A stretch of 41,459 nt of DNA from Edaphobacter aggregans DSM 19364 (GTDB taxonomy: Bacteria; Acidobacteriota; Terriglobia; Terriglobales; Acidobacteriaceae), in assembly GCF_000745965.1 (NCBI RefSeq), contig NZ_JQKI01000054.1:1-41459 (forward strand), in the 5' to 3' direction. The number at the start of each line of letters is the position of its first letter. Positions within the stretch are counted from its first letter, which is position 1. The notes under the pieces were generated by a model. The model was not told the origin of the DNA. It searched no databases and worked only from the letters and a program-made list of their open reading frames with translations. Below, piece by piece: positions 7,594 through 17,100 of the stretch. Made by a program: the position numbers and the translations under genes.

Positions 7594-9993
7594 CTACTGG
7601 ACGTGGAAGTCTGCAGAAGCGGTGGCAGTGGAGTTACCGCCGACCCAGACGGTGTAGTGGGTTGGCTCGATGAGTTGCCGGCCCTCGTTATTGAAGAAAG
7701 AGAGCTCATTGAAACCGAGATTGAAGCTGACCTGTCGTGACTCGCCGGGCTGAAGCGAGACCCGCTCGAAGCCCTTGAGCGCACGAACGGGCTGCTCGAG
7801 GCTGGCGCCGACATTGCGCACATAACATTGCACGACCTCAGTGGCGGCATGATCGCCCGTGTTCTTTACCGTGGCGGTGACGGTGACGAGCGTGTTCGCA
7901 GCTCGGCTTCGCGCCTCGGCGAGTGGGAGCGTATTACGCGAGACCTGCACGCCAGAGTAGGCGAAGGTGGTGTAGGTGAGGCCATGGCCGAAGGGAAAGA
8001 GGGCTTCGTTGGGCGCATCGATGTAACGCGAGACGAACCGCGAGTCTGGCCCTGGCGGAACGTTCAGGTTGGCATTGTACGCGGGACGGCCGGTGGGAAA
8101 CTGATTGTAGTAAAGCGGCTCCTGCCCCTCGGCGCTAGGAAAGCTGATTGGAAGCTTGCCACTGGGCGGTACGTCTCCGTAGAGGACGCGAGCGAGGGCG
8201 TTGCCGGCTTCGGTGCCGGGGAACCATGCCTCCATGATCGAGGCGACGTGATCGGCCGCCCATGTGAGGACGAGCGGACGGCCGGAGAAGACGATGAGGA
8301 CGATAGGCTTGCCGATGCCAGCGATGCGTTCAAGCAGTTGCTGCTGGTTGCCGGGCAGGTCGAGGTGTGCGCGCGAGCCTGCCTCTCCGCTCATGGAACT
8401 GGATTCGCCGAGAGCCAGGATGACGATGTCAGAACGGCGGGCGGCGCTTTCGGCCTCGGCGAAACCGGCGTCTGAACGGGTGAGGATATCAGTTCCTTTG
8501 GCGTAGAGGAGGATATTTCCATTTCGCTTTGCGCGTGCTTCCAGGGCGTCCTTTAGGGTGACAACGTCAGGAGCGCGGTTGGCTCCTCCCCATGCTCCCT
8601 GCATCTCGGCGGAGTTGTCGGCAAGCGGGCCGATGAGCGCGATCTTCTTCGCATTAGTAAGAGGCAGCGTGGGAGTGCCATTCTCGAGAGCCTTATTCTG
8701 CAGCAGAACGAACGACTCTTCGGCAGCTTCACGCACCAATGGCCTATGATCGGGAACCGCGGAGGTGACTTCGTACGCTTCCGGATAGGGGTGTTCGAAG
8801 AGACCAAGCGCAAACTTCACGCGCAGCACGCGGCGCACCGCCTCATCCACTACGCTCATTGGAACCTTGCCGGAGCGAATGAGGGCGGGCAACTCTGCGT
8901 CGTAATAGTGCGACATCATGTCAACTTCAACGCCGGCCTTGAGCGCTCTTTCGGTCGCGATCGCGGGGGTCAGAGCAATGCCGTGATGAGTGAGCTCCAT
9001 CACCGCCGTGTAATCACTGACGACAAAGCCGTTGAAGCCCCACTGGTCGCGAAGGATCCTCCGCAGCAGGTATGGGTTGGCCGTAGCGGGCACACCGTTG
9101 AGGGAATTGAAGGCGCTCATCATGGTTGCCGCGCCTGCTTCCACGGCCGCCTTGTATGGAGGCAGGTAGATGTCGTGCAAGCGGCTCTCGGACATATCGG
9201 TGGTGTAGTACTCGCGGCCCGCTTCGGCGGCTCCATAGGCTGCGAAGTGTTTTACGGATGCGGCGACGCTGTCGGGGTGGGAGAGATCGGTGCCCTGATA
9301 GCCGCGAATATAGGCACGCGCTATGACAGAGCCGAGGTAGGGATCTTCACCTGCTCCTTCGGTAGTGCGGCCCCAGCGAGCGTCGCGAGAGATGTCGACC
9401 ATCGGCGAATAAAACCAGCGCACGCCGGCGGTGGTAGCCTCCTGTGCGGAGAGCCGCGATACCCGCTCGACGAGCGAAGGATCGAAGCTGGCAGCAAGAC
9501 CCAGCGGCACAGGGTAGATCGTGCGGAATCCGTGAATCACGTCCGCACCGAAGAGGATTGGGATGTGCAGGCGACTCTTTTCGACGGCGGCCTTCTGAAA
9601 GGCATTCGTCTTTGCCGCACCCACGACGTTCAGCATCGAACCCAGTTTGCCCTCAGACGCAAGCTGCATCGAGTCCAATTTATAGCTCGCCTTAGGATTC
9701 ACGGCCATATCCGCCTTATCGTGGGCGGCTGCTGTAGGGGCCGTATATCCCGCATCGTTATACTGCACCAACTGACCAAGTTTTTCGTCGAGGGTCATGC
9801 GGCGCAACAGCGCGTCGACGCGGCGCTCGATCGCAGGCGACGCAAGCTGTCTGTTGGATGGAGGAGCCGAGGCCGGTTGCGAAGAACGCTGTTGGGCATG
9901 TGCGCTGATACACAACAGCGTGGCCGCGGTGACCGCATGAAAGAAACGAGGCTTTGCAAAAATCGAGTTGGGGGAAAAGCAAAGGTGAGGCAC
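7594..9993 (-). CDS. bglX: GH3 beta-glucosidase (BglX-like), exported
   Basis: Glycoside hydrolase family 3 enzyme, 799 aa, expected to remove terminal beta-glucosyl (or beta-xylosyl) residues from oligosaccharides in the periplasm. Starts with GTG preceded by AGGAGAA. The N-terminal signal peptide (about residues 15-33, ending AHA) is followed by the (beta/alpha)8 domain containing KHFAAYG and the nucleophile Asp327 in GFVVSDYTAV. The second domain includes VILALGESSSMSGEAGSR, where the acid/base loop lies, and PIVLIVFSGRPL. A fibronectin type III-like domain ends the protein (about 690-799). Length and domain order match BglX. It starts 17 nt after the LacI gene, clearly the same operon. 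Confidence 0.93.
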   Translation of the reverse strand: MPHLCFSPNSIFAKPRFFHAVTAATLLCISAHAQQRSSQPASAPPSNRQLASPAIERRVDALLRRMTLDEKLGQLVQYNDAGYTAPTAAAHDKADMAVNPKASYKLDSMQLASEGKLGSMLNVVGAAKTNAFQKAAVEKSRLHIPILFGADVIHGFRTIYPVPLGLAASFDPSLVERVSRLSAQEATTAGVRWFYSPMVDISRDARWGRTTEGAGEDPYLGSVIARAYIRGYQGTDLSHPDSVAASVKHFAAYGAAEAGREYYTTDMSESRLHDIYLPPYKAAVEAGAATMMSAFNSLNGVPATANPYLLRRILRDQWGFNGFVVSDYTAVMELTHHGIALTPAIATERALKAGVEVDMMSHYYDAELPALIRSGKVPMSVVDEAVRRVLRVKFALGLFEHPYPEAYEVTSAVPDHRPLVREAAEESFVLLQNKALENGTPTLPLTNAKKIALIGPLADNSAEMQGAWGGANRAPDVVTLKDALEARAKRNGNILLYAKGTDILTRSDAGFAEAESAARRSDIVILALGESSSMSGEAGSRAHLDLPGNQQQLLERIAGIGKPIVLIVFSGRPLVLTWAADHVASIMEAWFPGTEAGNALARVLYGDVPPSGKLPISFPSAEGQEPLYYNQFPTGRPAYNANLNVPPGPDSRFVSRYIDAPNEALFPFGHGLTYTTFAYSGVQVSRNTLPLAEARSRAANTLVTVTATVKNTGDHAATEVVQCYVRNVGASLEQPVRALKGFERVSLQPGESRQVSFNLGFNELSFFNNEGRQLIEPTHYTVWVGGNSTATASADFHVQ

Positions 9994-10010
9994 AATTGTT
10001 CTCCTTCGAG

Positions 10011-11114
10011 CTATCGTTCGCGTGCCGGACGAATCAATACCGGCTCCGCGCCTGTCTTACGCAGGTGACTTGCAATGGCGGTCGACTGCCGCTCGATAAA
10101 CCTGGGCAGTACATGGATTGTGCGGGCTGGCTGCTCTACGGTTTCGCTGCGCAGCATCTGCAATAGTTCAGCGGCGGCGACACGGCCCATCTCTTGCAGC
10201 GGCTGGCTCACGGTCGTCAACGCTGGGCTATGAATGGCCGCGCTGGGAATGTCATCGAAGCCGATAACCGATACCTGCGAGGGCACTTCGAGCCCGGCTT
10301 CGCGCAACGCAGCGATAGCGCCGATGGCAGCGTGGTCGTTGAAGGCGAAGATCGCCGTAAAATCTTCGTCTCGCTCCAACAACTCTAAGGCAGCTACGCG
10401 ACCTGGCTCAAACCCGCCTCCAAATTCGTTTAACTGCACGGTGAGTCTCGGATGGACTTCGATGCCCAGCTCCGCAGCCACCTTCACGATTGCTCGCCAG
10501 CGAGGCAATGTATCTGAGCTGAAGGTCTGACCTTGCATGAAGGCGATCCGCGTGTGGCCCAGACACTTCAGATGTTCAAGTGCGTATCGCGCAGCAAGCG
10601 TGTGGTCGAGCTCAATGTTGACACCGGAGGTCCGACGATGATGGCCCGAGACAGAGACGACCGGGACCGGAACATCTCCTTCAATTGCCGAGTCCACGGC
10701 GATGATTCCCTCCACAGCACGCGATACGAGCAGAGACGGATAGTCACGAAGCAGTTCGCGACGGTGGCGATGGCTGACTACAAAATAAAAGTAGCCAGCC
10801 AGGAGCAGGGCTTCTTCAATACCGCTGAGCACCGCCGTGGAGTAGCCTTCGCTGATCTCCGGCACGATGACGCTCACGATCATGCTGTGTTTACTGCGCA
10901 GGCTCCGCGCCAGGACGCTGGGCTTGTAGTTCAGCGTCGCCGCTGCTTCCATGACGCGGTCGCGTGTCTGTGGGGAGATGCGCGCTGCACCCGGAGACTG
11001 GTTGACAACACGCGAAACCGTTGTCTGCGAGAGACCGAGATGCTGGGCCAGTTTACGCAGATTAATGTGCGTTTGTTTTTGCGATGGCTGTTTGCTGGAG
11101 TTGTTTGTCTTCAT
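10011..11114 (-). CDS. LacI-family transcriptional regulator
   Basis: Sugar-responsive repressor, 367 aa. The N-terminal helix-turn-helix and hinge (about residues 17-75) contain NLRKLAQHLGLSQTTVSRVV and the minor-groove hinge region LNYKPSVLARSLRS. The periplasmic-binding-like effector domain follows, with VSVIVPEISEG, the IGFDDIPSA motif and LTTVSQPLQEMGR typical of the family. It is encoded inside the operon it probably controls, between GH39 and GH3. The dyad at 16394-16411 upstream of the operon is a fitting operator. The inducer is likely a xylo- or gluco-oligosaccharide, by inference from the adjacent enzymes. Confidence 0.94.
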   Translation of the reverse strand: MKTNNSSKQPSQKQTHINLRKLAQHLGLSQTTVSRVVNQSPGAARISPQTRDRVMEAAATLNYKPSVLARSLRSKHSMIVSVIVPEISEGYSTAVLSGIEEALLLAGYFYFVVSHRHRRELLRDYPSLLVSRAVEGIIAVDSAIEGDVPVPVVSVSGHHRRTSGVNIELDHTLAARYALEHLKCLGHTRIAFMQGQTFSSDTLPRWRAIVKVAAELGIEVHPRLTVQLNEFGGGFEPGRVAALELLERDEDFTAIFAFNDHAAIGAIAALREAGLEVPSQVSVIGFDDIPSAAIHSPALTTVSQPLQEMGRVAAAELLQMLRSETVEQPARTIHVLPRFIERQSTAIASHLRKTGAEPVLIRPARER

Positions 11115-11210
11115 GCTTGTTTACTCCCAACGACGTTCATAGTCATCTGGAGATGGCCGCAACTCCACTTAAGGGAATCTGTGCCACTCAGATTAGGTGG
11201 TCGGCGCGCA

Positions 11211-12740
11211 TCAGCGCTTCTCCTTTCCGCCGATCTTCACCAGCAGAAGAGCGTTTGATCCCAGATCGAGAGTGAGGGTGCCGTCCTTGAGCGCAGACAG
11301 CTCCGGATTCCCGGGCGCGCTCTCGCGGTTCAATCTCTCGGCCTGTGCCTCGGTGGGGCTCGATGGCCTTCCCATAACCGCATAGAGTGGAAGCACATTG
11401 CCGTGCTTCTCATCGACGCGCTGAATTGAGGCCGCTGCGCTCGAGTTGAGTCCTCGTATGTGCAGGGTGATCTGACGGCTGCGTGGTGTGTCTTCTGGAG
11501 AGACGAGGTTCCAGAGTGCGATGGCGAGAGACCCGTCAGGCAGACGCGTGACGATGGCGTTGCGCGAGGCGTTGGCGATACGCTCGGTTCCCAGCTGGTG
11601 GAGCAGGGCGTAGTCATAGAAGGCGGGCTTGTTGATTCCACCGACAGCGCGCAGACCAAAATGCTGGAATGGAGCCATGGGCGGGCCTCCCTCTTCGAAG
11701 ACCTCGGAGAATGTCCAGAATGACATATAGTCCACCTTGCCATCGCACTCCCGAATCATATTGGCGACAGCAGGGCCGACGTACGGAGTTTCACGCGCAT
11801 CTTTTCTGGCATCGACGTTCCACTCTGTCCACAACAGGGGCAGATGAGGAAGAGGGGAGGCGTCGATCTGGTTGCGCACTTTGGCTATGACAGCACCCAT
11901 GCGGTCCTCGGGGGCAATGACCTCGTTGGTGCCGAGCAGACGCGAAACGGGCTCGTCGGCGTAGCCGTGAGTCGACACAAAATCTACGGGGACTTTGTTC
12001 TCCGCAGCGTATTTGAGGAAGTCGGGTATCCAGGCGGCGGCTGCGGTAGCGGGACCACCCACACGGATGCGAGGACTGACAGCCTTGAGGTCGCGAGCAG
12101 TATGAGCGTAGAGATCGAAATAGGATTCTTTACGAGGGATGCCGCCCCAGAAGTCGATATTAGGCTCGTTCCAGACCTCAAAGTACCACTGTGCAACCTC
12201 GTCGATGCCGTAGCGCTCGACGAGATGCTTTGCGAGCGCTGTCATGAGACCGTCCCATCGCTCCATGCTCTTCGGAGGCGAGACGTTTTGCTTGTACCAG
12301 AAGGGATGCAGCGCATCAGGGTTGAAGGCGAGCTTCTTCGGCATGAAGCTGATCTCGACGACAGGCCGCACGCCGTTTTTGAGGAGGCCGTCGTAGACCT
12401 GGTCGACGTAGCTGAAGTTGTAGACAGGGTTACCGTGCTCGTCTTCGTTGTATACGCCCAGCTCGTCGTGCAGGATGGCGTGGAAGCGAACGTATTTGAA
12501 ATCGGTAATGGCCTTCACGGCGCGAAGATCGTTGCGGTAGCTTTCACGCAGCGAGAGAATGGCGCGGCCGGAGCCAAACATGGACTCCCAGAAGTGCGGA
12601 AAGGGGGTGACTGCTGCACGGGCGTCGATTTCAATCTGCTCGGCCGGGGATGCTGGCCCCTGGGCGAGAGAGGGCGCGGAGGCGGCGAGCGCCACTGCTA
12701 TTGCAACGGTGGCAGCTCGCCACAATACCGAGACCAACAT
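11211..12740 (-). CDS. GH39 beta-xylosidase, exported
   Basis: Family 39 glycoside hydrolase, about 509 aa, retaining enzyme expected to release xylose from short beta-xylosides. The start at 12740 is chosen because it gives a clean signal peptide (MLVSVLWRAATVAIAVALAA, cleaved near SLAQ) and has AGGAG 8 nt upstream; an in-frame start at 12806 runs through a hairpin. The acid/base Glu192 is in YFEVWNEPNIDF and the nucleophile Glu306 in LLWTEWNVD. The STHGYADE and YMSFWTFSEVFEEGG patterns fit the family. A beta-sandwich C-terminal region follows. Second gene of the operon. Confidence 0.92.
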   Translation of the reverse strand: MLVSVLWRAATVAIAVALAASAPSLAQGPASPAEQIEIDARAAVTPFPHFWESMFGSGRAILSLRESYRNDLRAVKAITDFKYVRFHAILHDELGVYNEDEHGNPVYNFSYVDQVYDGLLKNGVRPVVEISFMPKKLAFNPDALHPFWYKQNVSPPKSMERWDGLMTALAKHLVERYGIDEVAQWYFEVWNEPNIDFWGGIPRKESYFDLYAHTARDLKAVSPRIRVGGPATAAAAWIPDFLKYAAENKVPVDFVSTHGYADEPVSRLLGTNEVIAPEDRMGAVIAKVRNQIDASPLPHLPLLWTEWNVDARKDARETPYVGPAVANMIRECDGKVDYMSFWTFSEVFEEGGPPMAPFQHFGLRAVGGINKPAFYDYALLHQLGTERIANASRNAIVTRLPDGSLAIALWNLVSPEDTPRSRQITLHIRGLNSSAAASIQRVDEKHGNVLPLYAVMGRPSSPTEAQAERLNRESAPGNPELSALKDGTLTLDLGSNALLLVKIGGKEKR

Positions 12741-12777
12741 CGGACATGCTCCTGTCGTAGAACCAAGGATGAAAGAG

Positions 12778-12821
12778 TGCCGTGAATTTGGATGCCGATT
12801 GCGCATCCATAATTCACGGCA
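12778..12821 (-). terminator. Intercistronic hairpin between receptor and GH39 genes
   Basis: An 18-19 bp stem, TGCCGTGAATTTGGATGC (12778-12795) against 12803-12821, with one bulged base and a 7-nt loop. It follows the receptor stop by about 27 nt on the minus strand. No T-run follows, so it is more likely a partial terminator or a stabiliser protecting the receptor mRNA end, allowing unequal expression within the operon. Confidence 0.6.
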
Positions 12822-12847
12822 GAGTGCAGTTTGCGGTTCGTTGAAGG

Positions 12848-15800
12848 TTAGAAGGAGAATCGCGCCTGGATGTCCAGGGTTCGCGAGCCGAGCCCCAATT
12901 GCGCCTGTCCGAAGTTGGACGAGGTGAAGTTCGTAACGATCGATCCTCCATCGATGTTCAGGTTGTTGAAGAGGTTGAAGGCATCAACGCGGAACTCGAT
13001 ATTCCCGTTCTCACCGAGCACCGGCATGCCGGGAAGGTGGAACCCTTTGGCGATGCTGGCGTCGACATTCTTGAAGCCAGGACCGTTGAGGAAGTTACGC
13101 GAAACGCCGGGCGCCTGGGGAGCACCGGCCGTTGCAGTAATCGATGAGCTGCCTGCAACAGGTGTATAGGCCGGAGCGGTGAAGTACGCAGCCCCACCGT
13201 TGGGGAAGTTGCTATTCGGAGTGCCAGCGGCAGCCTTGAAGGTATCGTTGCTGGCGTTCCACTTCGCTCCGCCAAGGTAACCGGCCGGGCGGAGGGAGGC
13301 ATACGGGCTGTTCCGGTAGTAGAGTGCGCCACCCGTGGTCGGTACGGTAGGCGACCAGGGGAAGCCGGTGTGCAAGTTGAAGATGCCGGTCACCGTCCAG
13401 CCGTCGGCGACGCTGTGGAGCCAGCCATTGCCGTGGAAGAAGGTGGGCTGCCACATGCCGAAGAGTTTGAAGGCGTTGGCCACATTGTAGTCCGAGCGTC
13501 CCCAGGAGTAGTTCAGGGCATACGGGTACGGGTCCATGTAATAGGGTTGCGAGCCGTTGTCCATGCTCTTCGACCAGGCGTATTGACCTTCGACCTGGAA
13601 ACTCTTGCTGAAGTTGTGCTTCAGGCTGGTCAGCAGCGAGTTGTAGCTGGAGTTGCCCTTGTTGGTGTAGTAGCCGACACCGCTCAGGTTTGGATTGAGG
13701 GCGTAACCGTTGACGGCGGCGATGGCCTGCATATTTTGCTGGAGGATCAGGTGACGTCCAAGGCTTCCCTGGTAGCCAATGGTGGCGACCCAGTTGTGGC
13801 CGAGGTCATACTGGGTATCGAGCGAATAGTGATAGGTGTAGATCGTCTTGAGGTTAGGATCGAAACCGGTCACCCCGACATTGGTGGATGAAGGTAGACC
13901 GTTGGCTCCGATGGCCGAGACGGCATTCGGATTTGACGGATAGCCGTAGAGCGAGGTCGCGTCGCTTGGCAACTGGTACAACAGTTGGCCAGCCAGCAGT
14001 GTCTGGTTGAGAACGTTGGGCGAATTAGTGGTGCCGTTGGCTGTAATCGCGATCTCGTTCTGGTTGTAGTTGATCCCGAAGCCGCCGCGGAAGACGATCT
14101 TCTTCTGAAAGTAGTTCGGATTCCAGGCAAAACCGACCTGAGGTCCGAAGTTGGCCTTCTGCGTCTCGTAAAGATGATCGCTGCGGCGCATCGTCAGTCC
14201 CGAAATAAGGGCAGACCCGCTTCCCAGCTGCACGACACTCAGATTGTCCTGTTTGGCGGTAAAGGTACCGTTGAGGGTGTATCGCATACCGAAATTCAAG
14301 ATCAGGTCGGGGGTTATCTTCCAGTCATCCTGCACGAAGGCGGCCCACAGGTTCTGACGATTATCCTGACGGTTGGCCGTTGGCGTACCGGTAAGCGGAT
14401 TGAAGGTGCCGCTCTCCGAGTATGCGGCGTCATTCAGGAAGTCCCACATGTTGGCGAAGTTGAACGACGGGCGTGCAGCATAAGGTGCCTGGTTCAGATA
14501 GTAGAGCCGAGTGAGCGAGCCACCCATCTTGATGCTGTGGTGCCCGGCAATCTTGGTCAGGATGTCCTGGTAGCCGTAAGTCCACTGGTTCAGCGTGCTG
14601 GGACCGGGAGCTCCAAGATATTGCAGATTCGTGCCCGCTGGGAAAAGGCCACCGGGAGAGGTGCCAATATTGGCGTTTGCAAGACCGAACGGGACCTTGG
14701 GATTGGAATCGATCTCGTTCCAGCGCCAGCCGGCCGCATTGGCGCGGGCTTCGTTCAACAGCGTGCCTGAGAAGGTGTGGTTCCAGAGAACGGTGAAGGC
14801 GTCGTTCACCTGATCGTGAAACCAGGCGTTCGCCGCACGGACCGGGCCCTGGTAGTTACTCGTGTTTTGCGGTACCCAATAGATCGTGAAAGAGACACGG
14901 TCTTTGCTGGATATATTGGCATCGAGACGACCGTTGTACTGCGTCTGCGTAATCCGATTCGGGTTGGACGTCTGATAGAAGCCGATATCAGGAACACCAT
15001 CCAGACCATTCCCGACGCCGGGCGAACCTGCAGCAGCGCCAGCGTAAGTGGGATCCCTGGTTCCAAGAGGAGTTGTGAGAGGGGAGCCGATGTCAATGCC
15101 ACCGGCGACGGTACGGCAGCTTGGGCCTTCGGCAAGCCCCAGCAGGGAGCAGGTGCTATTCAGCTGAGCTGCCGCATTGACGCCTTCGCCGGGGTACTGT
15201 GCATAGGCGCGAGCGGTGCTGCCCTGGCGGGCACTGGCAAGAAACTGTGGCGTCTCGTACCAGCCGTTGGCAAACGTCGTGGAGTTATTACGCAAAGTCT
15301 CATAGGAGAAGAACGCGAAAAGTTTGTCCTTCCAGATGGGACCGCCGAGGCTTCCGCCATACTGGTTGAAGCGGGATGTGTCCCTGATGAGGCCTCGCTG
15401 GGCGGGGGTTCCCGCAACAGTCGAACTGGGGCCGTTCCAGCGCTGGTAGGCGTTCATGCCCGGCCGCTCTGCCTTGAAGAACAGGCTTCCGTGAAATGTG
15501 TTGGTGCCGCTCTTCGATGTGATCTGAGTCTGCGCGCCGCTGAAGCGGCCGAACTCAGCGTCGTAGGCGTTGGAGGTTACTTTCACGTTATCGACGGAGT
15601 CTGCCGAGGGCGTGATGACTGTTGCACCACCCCAGACAGCTGAGACAGTCGAAATACCGTCGATCTGAATCCCATTGGCGTTATTCTGGCCGCCATTCGC
15701 TACGATTTGAGGCGCGTTCTCGGTCTTGAAGATACCGCTCGTCGCTGTCGCTCCTCCGATTTGAGAGCCAGGAAGGGAGCGGTTGCCGCCGCCGGCGGCC

Positions 15801-16354
15801 TGACCTCCGTCACCAAAGACGCCGGGAGCGAGTTGCGTCAACTGCGTCACATCGCGGCCTATCGCAGGCATGTGCTGAATCTGATTTTCGCTGACGGTGC
15901 CGTTGATGGATGCCGTGGCTGTTTCGAGAGCTGGAAGAGAGTCGGACTGAACCGTGATCGCTGTGTTAACGGTTCCGACAACCATCTGCACGTCAACCGC
16001 ATTTACCTGTTCGGGAATAATCTGCAGATTATCAAGCGTTTTGCTCTGAAAACCGGCGGCCGTCACCGTGAGCTTAAACCGGTTGGGCGGCAACGCATTG
16101 AAGTGGTAGACACCTGCAGCATCGCTCTTCGTGGTGAGGGTCAGATTCGTGCCTAGATCGACGAGCGTCAGATCTGCGGCGGGTATGGATGCACCCTCAG
16201 GGTCGGTGACGGTTCCCTGAATGGATGCGCGGTACTGAGCGTGTGCAGGATGCGCGTGAAGAATGGCGAGCAGAAGCGTAAATAGAGCGATTATGATGCT
16301 CTTGCTGCGAGGGCTGCCTTCAACCCATGAAAGCCTGCGGTGTGTGTGATACAT
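12848..16354 (-). CDS. TonB-dependent receptor, carboxypeptidase-regulatory-domain type
   Basis: Outer-membrane beta-barrel receptor, 1168 aa from the ATG at 16354 (GGAGG 4 nt upstream supports this over an ATG 21 nt earlier). It has a signal peptide (SIIIALFTLLLAILHAHPAHA region), an N-terminal carboxypeptidase-regulatory-like domain (about residues 40-120, QGTVTDPEGASIPAADLTL), a plug region (IDGISTVSAVWGG, SNAYDAEFGRFSGAQTQIT) and a long barrel with LNFGMRYTLNG and GGFGINYNQNEIA, ending in a terminal aromatic (DIQARFSF). This size and layout are typical of Acidobacteria (Oar-like). As first gene of the glycan operon it probably takes up xylo- or gluco-oligosaccharides across the outer membrane; ligand specificity is inferred from context. 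Confidence 0.93.
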   Translation of the reverse strand: MYHTHRRLSWVEGSPRSKSIIIALFTLLLAILHAHPAHAQYRASIQGTVTDPEGASIPAADLTLVDLGTNLTLTTKSDAAGVYHFNALPPNRFKLTVTAAGFQSKTLDNLQIIPEQVNAVDVQMVVGTVNTAITVQSDSLPALETATASINGTVSENQIQHMPAIGRDVTQLTQLAPGVFGDGGQAAGGGNRSLPGSQIGGATATSGIFKTENAPQIVANGGQNNANGIQIDGISTVSAVWGGATVITPSADSVDNVKVTSNAYDAEFGRFSGAQTQITSKSGTNTFHGSLFFKAERPGMNAYQRWNGPSSTVAGTPAQRGLIRDTSRFNQYGGSLGGPIWKDKLFAFFSYETLRNNSTTFANGWYETPQFLASARQGSTARAYAQYPGEGVNAAAQLNSTCSLLGLAEGPSCRTVAGGIDIGSPLTTPLGTRDPTYAGAAAGSPGVGNGLDGVPDIGFYQTSNPNRITQTQYNGRLDANISSKDRVSFTIYWVPQNTSNYQGPVRAANAWFHDQVNDAFTVLWNHTFSGTLLNEARANAAGWRWNEIDSNPKVPFGLANANIGTSPGGLFPAGTNLQYLGAPGPSTLNQWTYGYQDILTKIAGHHSIKMGGSLTRLYYLNQAPYAARPSFNFANMWDFLNDAAYSESGTFNPLTGTPTANRQDNRQNLWAAFVQDDWKITPDLILNFGMRYTLNGTFTAKQDNLSVVQLGSGSALISGLTMRRSDHLYETQKANFGPQVGFAWNPNYFQKKIVFRGGFGINYNQNEIAITANGTTNSPNVLNQTLLAGQLLYQLPSDATSLYGYPSNPNAVSAIGANGLPSSTNVGVTGFDPNLKTIYTYHYSLDTQYDLGHNWVATIGYQGSLGRHLILQQNMQAIAAVNGYALNPNLSGVGYYTNKGNSSYNSLLTSLKHNFSKSFQVEGQYAWSKSMDNGSQPYYMDPYPYALNYSWGRSDYNVANAFKLFGMWQPTFFHGNGWLHSVADGWTVTGIFNLHTGFPWSPTVPTTGGALYYRNSPYASLRPAGYLGGAKWNASNDTFKAAAGTPNSNFPNGGAAYFTAPAYTPVAGSSSITATAGAPQAPGVSRNFLNGPGFKNVDASIAKGFHLPGMPVLGENGNIEFRVDAFNLFNNLNIDGGSIVTNFTSSNFGQAQLGLGSRTLDIQARFSF

Positions 16355-16393
16355 ACTGCCTCCAAAAAAATGCAAAGAGTCACGAATCGAATC

Positions 16394-16411
16394 TGCGCAA
16401 CCGATTGTGCA
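16394..16411. promoter_or_regulatory. Candidate LacI-type operator
   Basis: TGCGCAACCGATTGTGCA is an 18-bp dyad with central CG and 7 of 9 half-site positions matching, the form typical of LacI-family operators. It lies 7 nt downstream of a candidate -10 element, covering the expected transcription start of the operon that contains the LacI gene. The link to that regulator is inferred. Confidence 0.55.
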
Positions 16412-16417
16412 TTGGAA

Positions 16418-16447
16418 TAAGTAGCAGCCACGTTATATGACTGTCAA
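16418..16447 (-). promoter_or_regulatory. Candidate sigma-70 promoter of the glycan operon
   Basis: On the minus strand TTGACA (16447-16442) is followed after 18 nt by TACTTA (16423-16418). The -35 matches consensus exactly and the -10 in four of six positions. The operator dyad starts 6 nt downstream, a classical repressor arrangement, and the receptor ATG is about 64 nt from the -10. Confidence 0.55.
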
Positions 16448-16659
16448 ATGTGCGCACGAGTGGACATTGGATTAGCGAGCAACAAGGCCGCGCTGCTTTA
16501 CGACATCATTTGCGGAGTTGTCCTGAATACGGCTTTCCGCCATCATTGCGGAAGCAGGCTGCCCACATGTGCGGGCAAATGGCCCTCCACCGATCTGCCG
16601 GATCGTAACTCTATTTTCACGCTGTAAAGTTAGATCGGGTCCGGAGAGTTTGTCCAACC

Positions 16660-17100
16660 GTTCGGAAAGCATGGTGCACTCTACCGGGTAGAAAGAAGCT
16701 GGCCGTGGTTGTGGCTGACGTCGAAGCCGAAGACGAATATCAATTTGAGCGACGATAGTACGGTAGCAATCCTGAGCAGTTGCGAGTGCTATCGGAGTGG
16801 ACTCATCGAGCAGCAGGTCGAGAAGTGGTGATGGAATCGACCACGCAATATTGGAAGCCTGTTTGGGGAGCGCTGGAGCGATATTGGAAGTCGATGTGTC
16901 AGAGTTGGGAAGGTGCAGGCCGGATGTCGGGAACACTGCATCTGGCGCAAGCCTTGTCCAATCGCGGGCGGCGCGGGCACAAGACAGATTTTCGAGACGC
17001 CGAACGTTTGGTGAAGCGGCACGTATCGCAGGAGCTAGTCTTGAGCTTCGTGCCCGATGCCGAACAGCGCGCCTGTGGCGGTTATTGCGGCCGAAAGATT
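16660..17100 (+). pseudogene. IS110-family transposase N-terminal remnant
   Basis: Degraded 5' part of an IS110-type (DEDD) transposase. Readable in one frame are RKKLAVVVADVEAEDEYQFE, an in-frame TAG near 16765, then YGSNPEQLRVLSEW, REVVMESTTQYWKPVW and GHKTDFRDAERLVKRH with the DEDD-domain acids, then SFVPDAEQR. After that the frame changes (RLWRLLRPKDYGP continues in the +2 frame) and similarity ends by about 17100. The C-terminal half is missing. It lies between two divergently oriented receptor genes. Open frames on the opposite strand here are shadows. Confidence 0.75.

Noticed and set aside
8746..10068. 440-aa plus-strand open frame
   Set aside because: Lies fully antisense to the GH3 gene, whose motifs, signal peptide and start are clear; a shadow caused by codon bias.
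10533..12785. Plus-strand frames of 241 and 313 aa
   Set aside because: Antisense to the LacI and GH39 genes.
13985..15643. Two long plus-strand frames (261 and 288 aa)
   Set aside because: Antisense to the intact TonB-dependent receptor gene; no recognisable domain.
16472..16936. 154-aa minus-strand frame
   Set aside because: Overlaps the IS110 remnant on the opposite strand, where the recognisable transposase motifs are.
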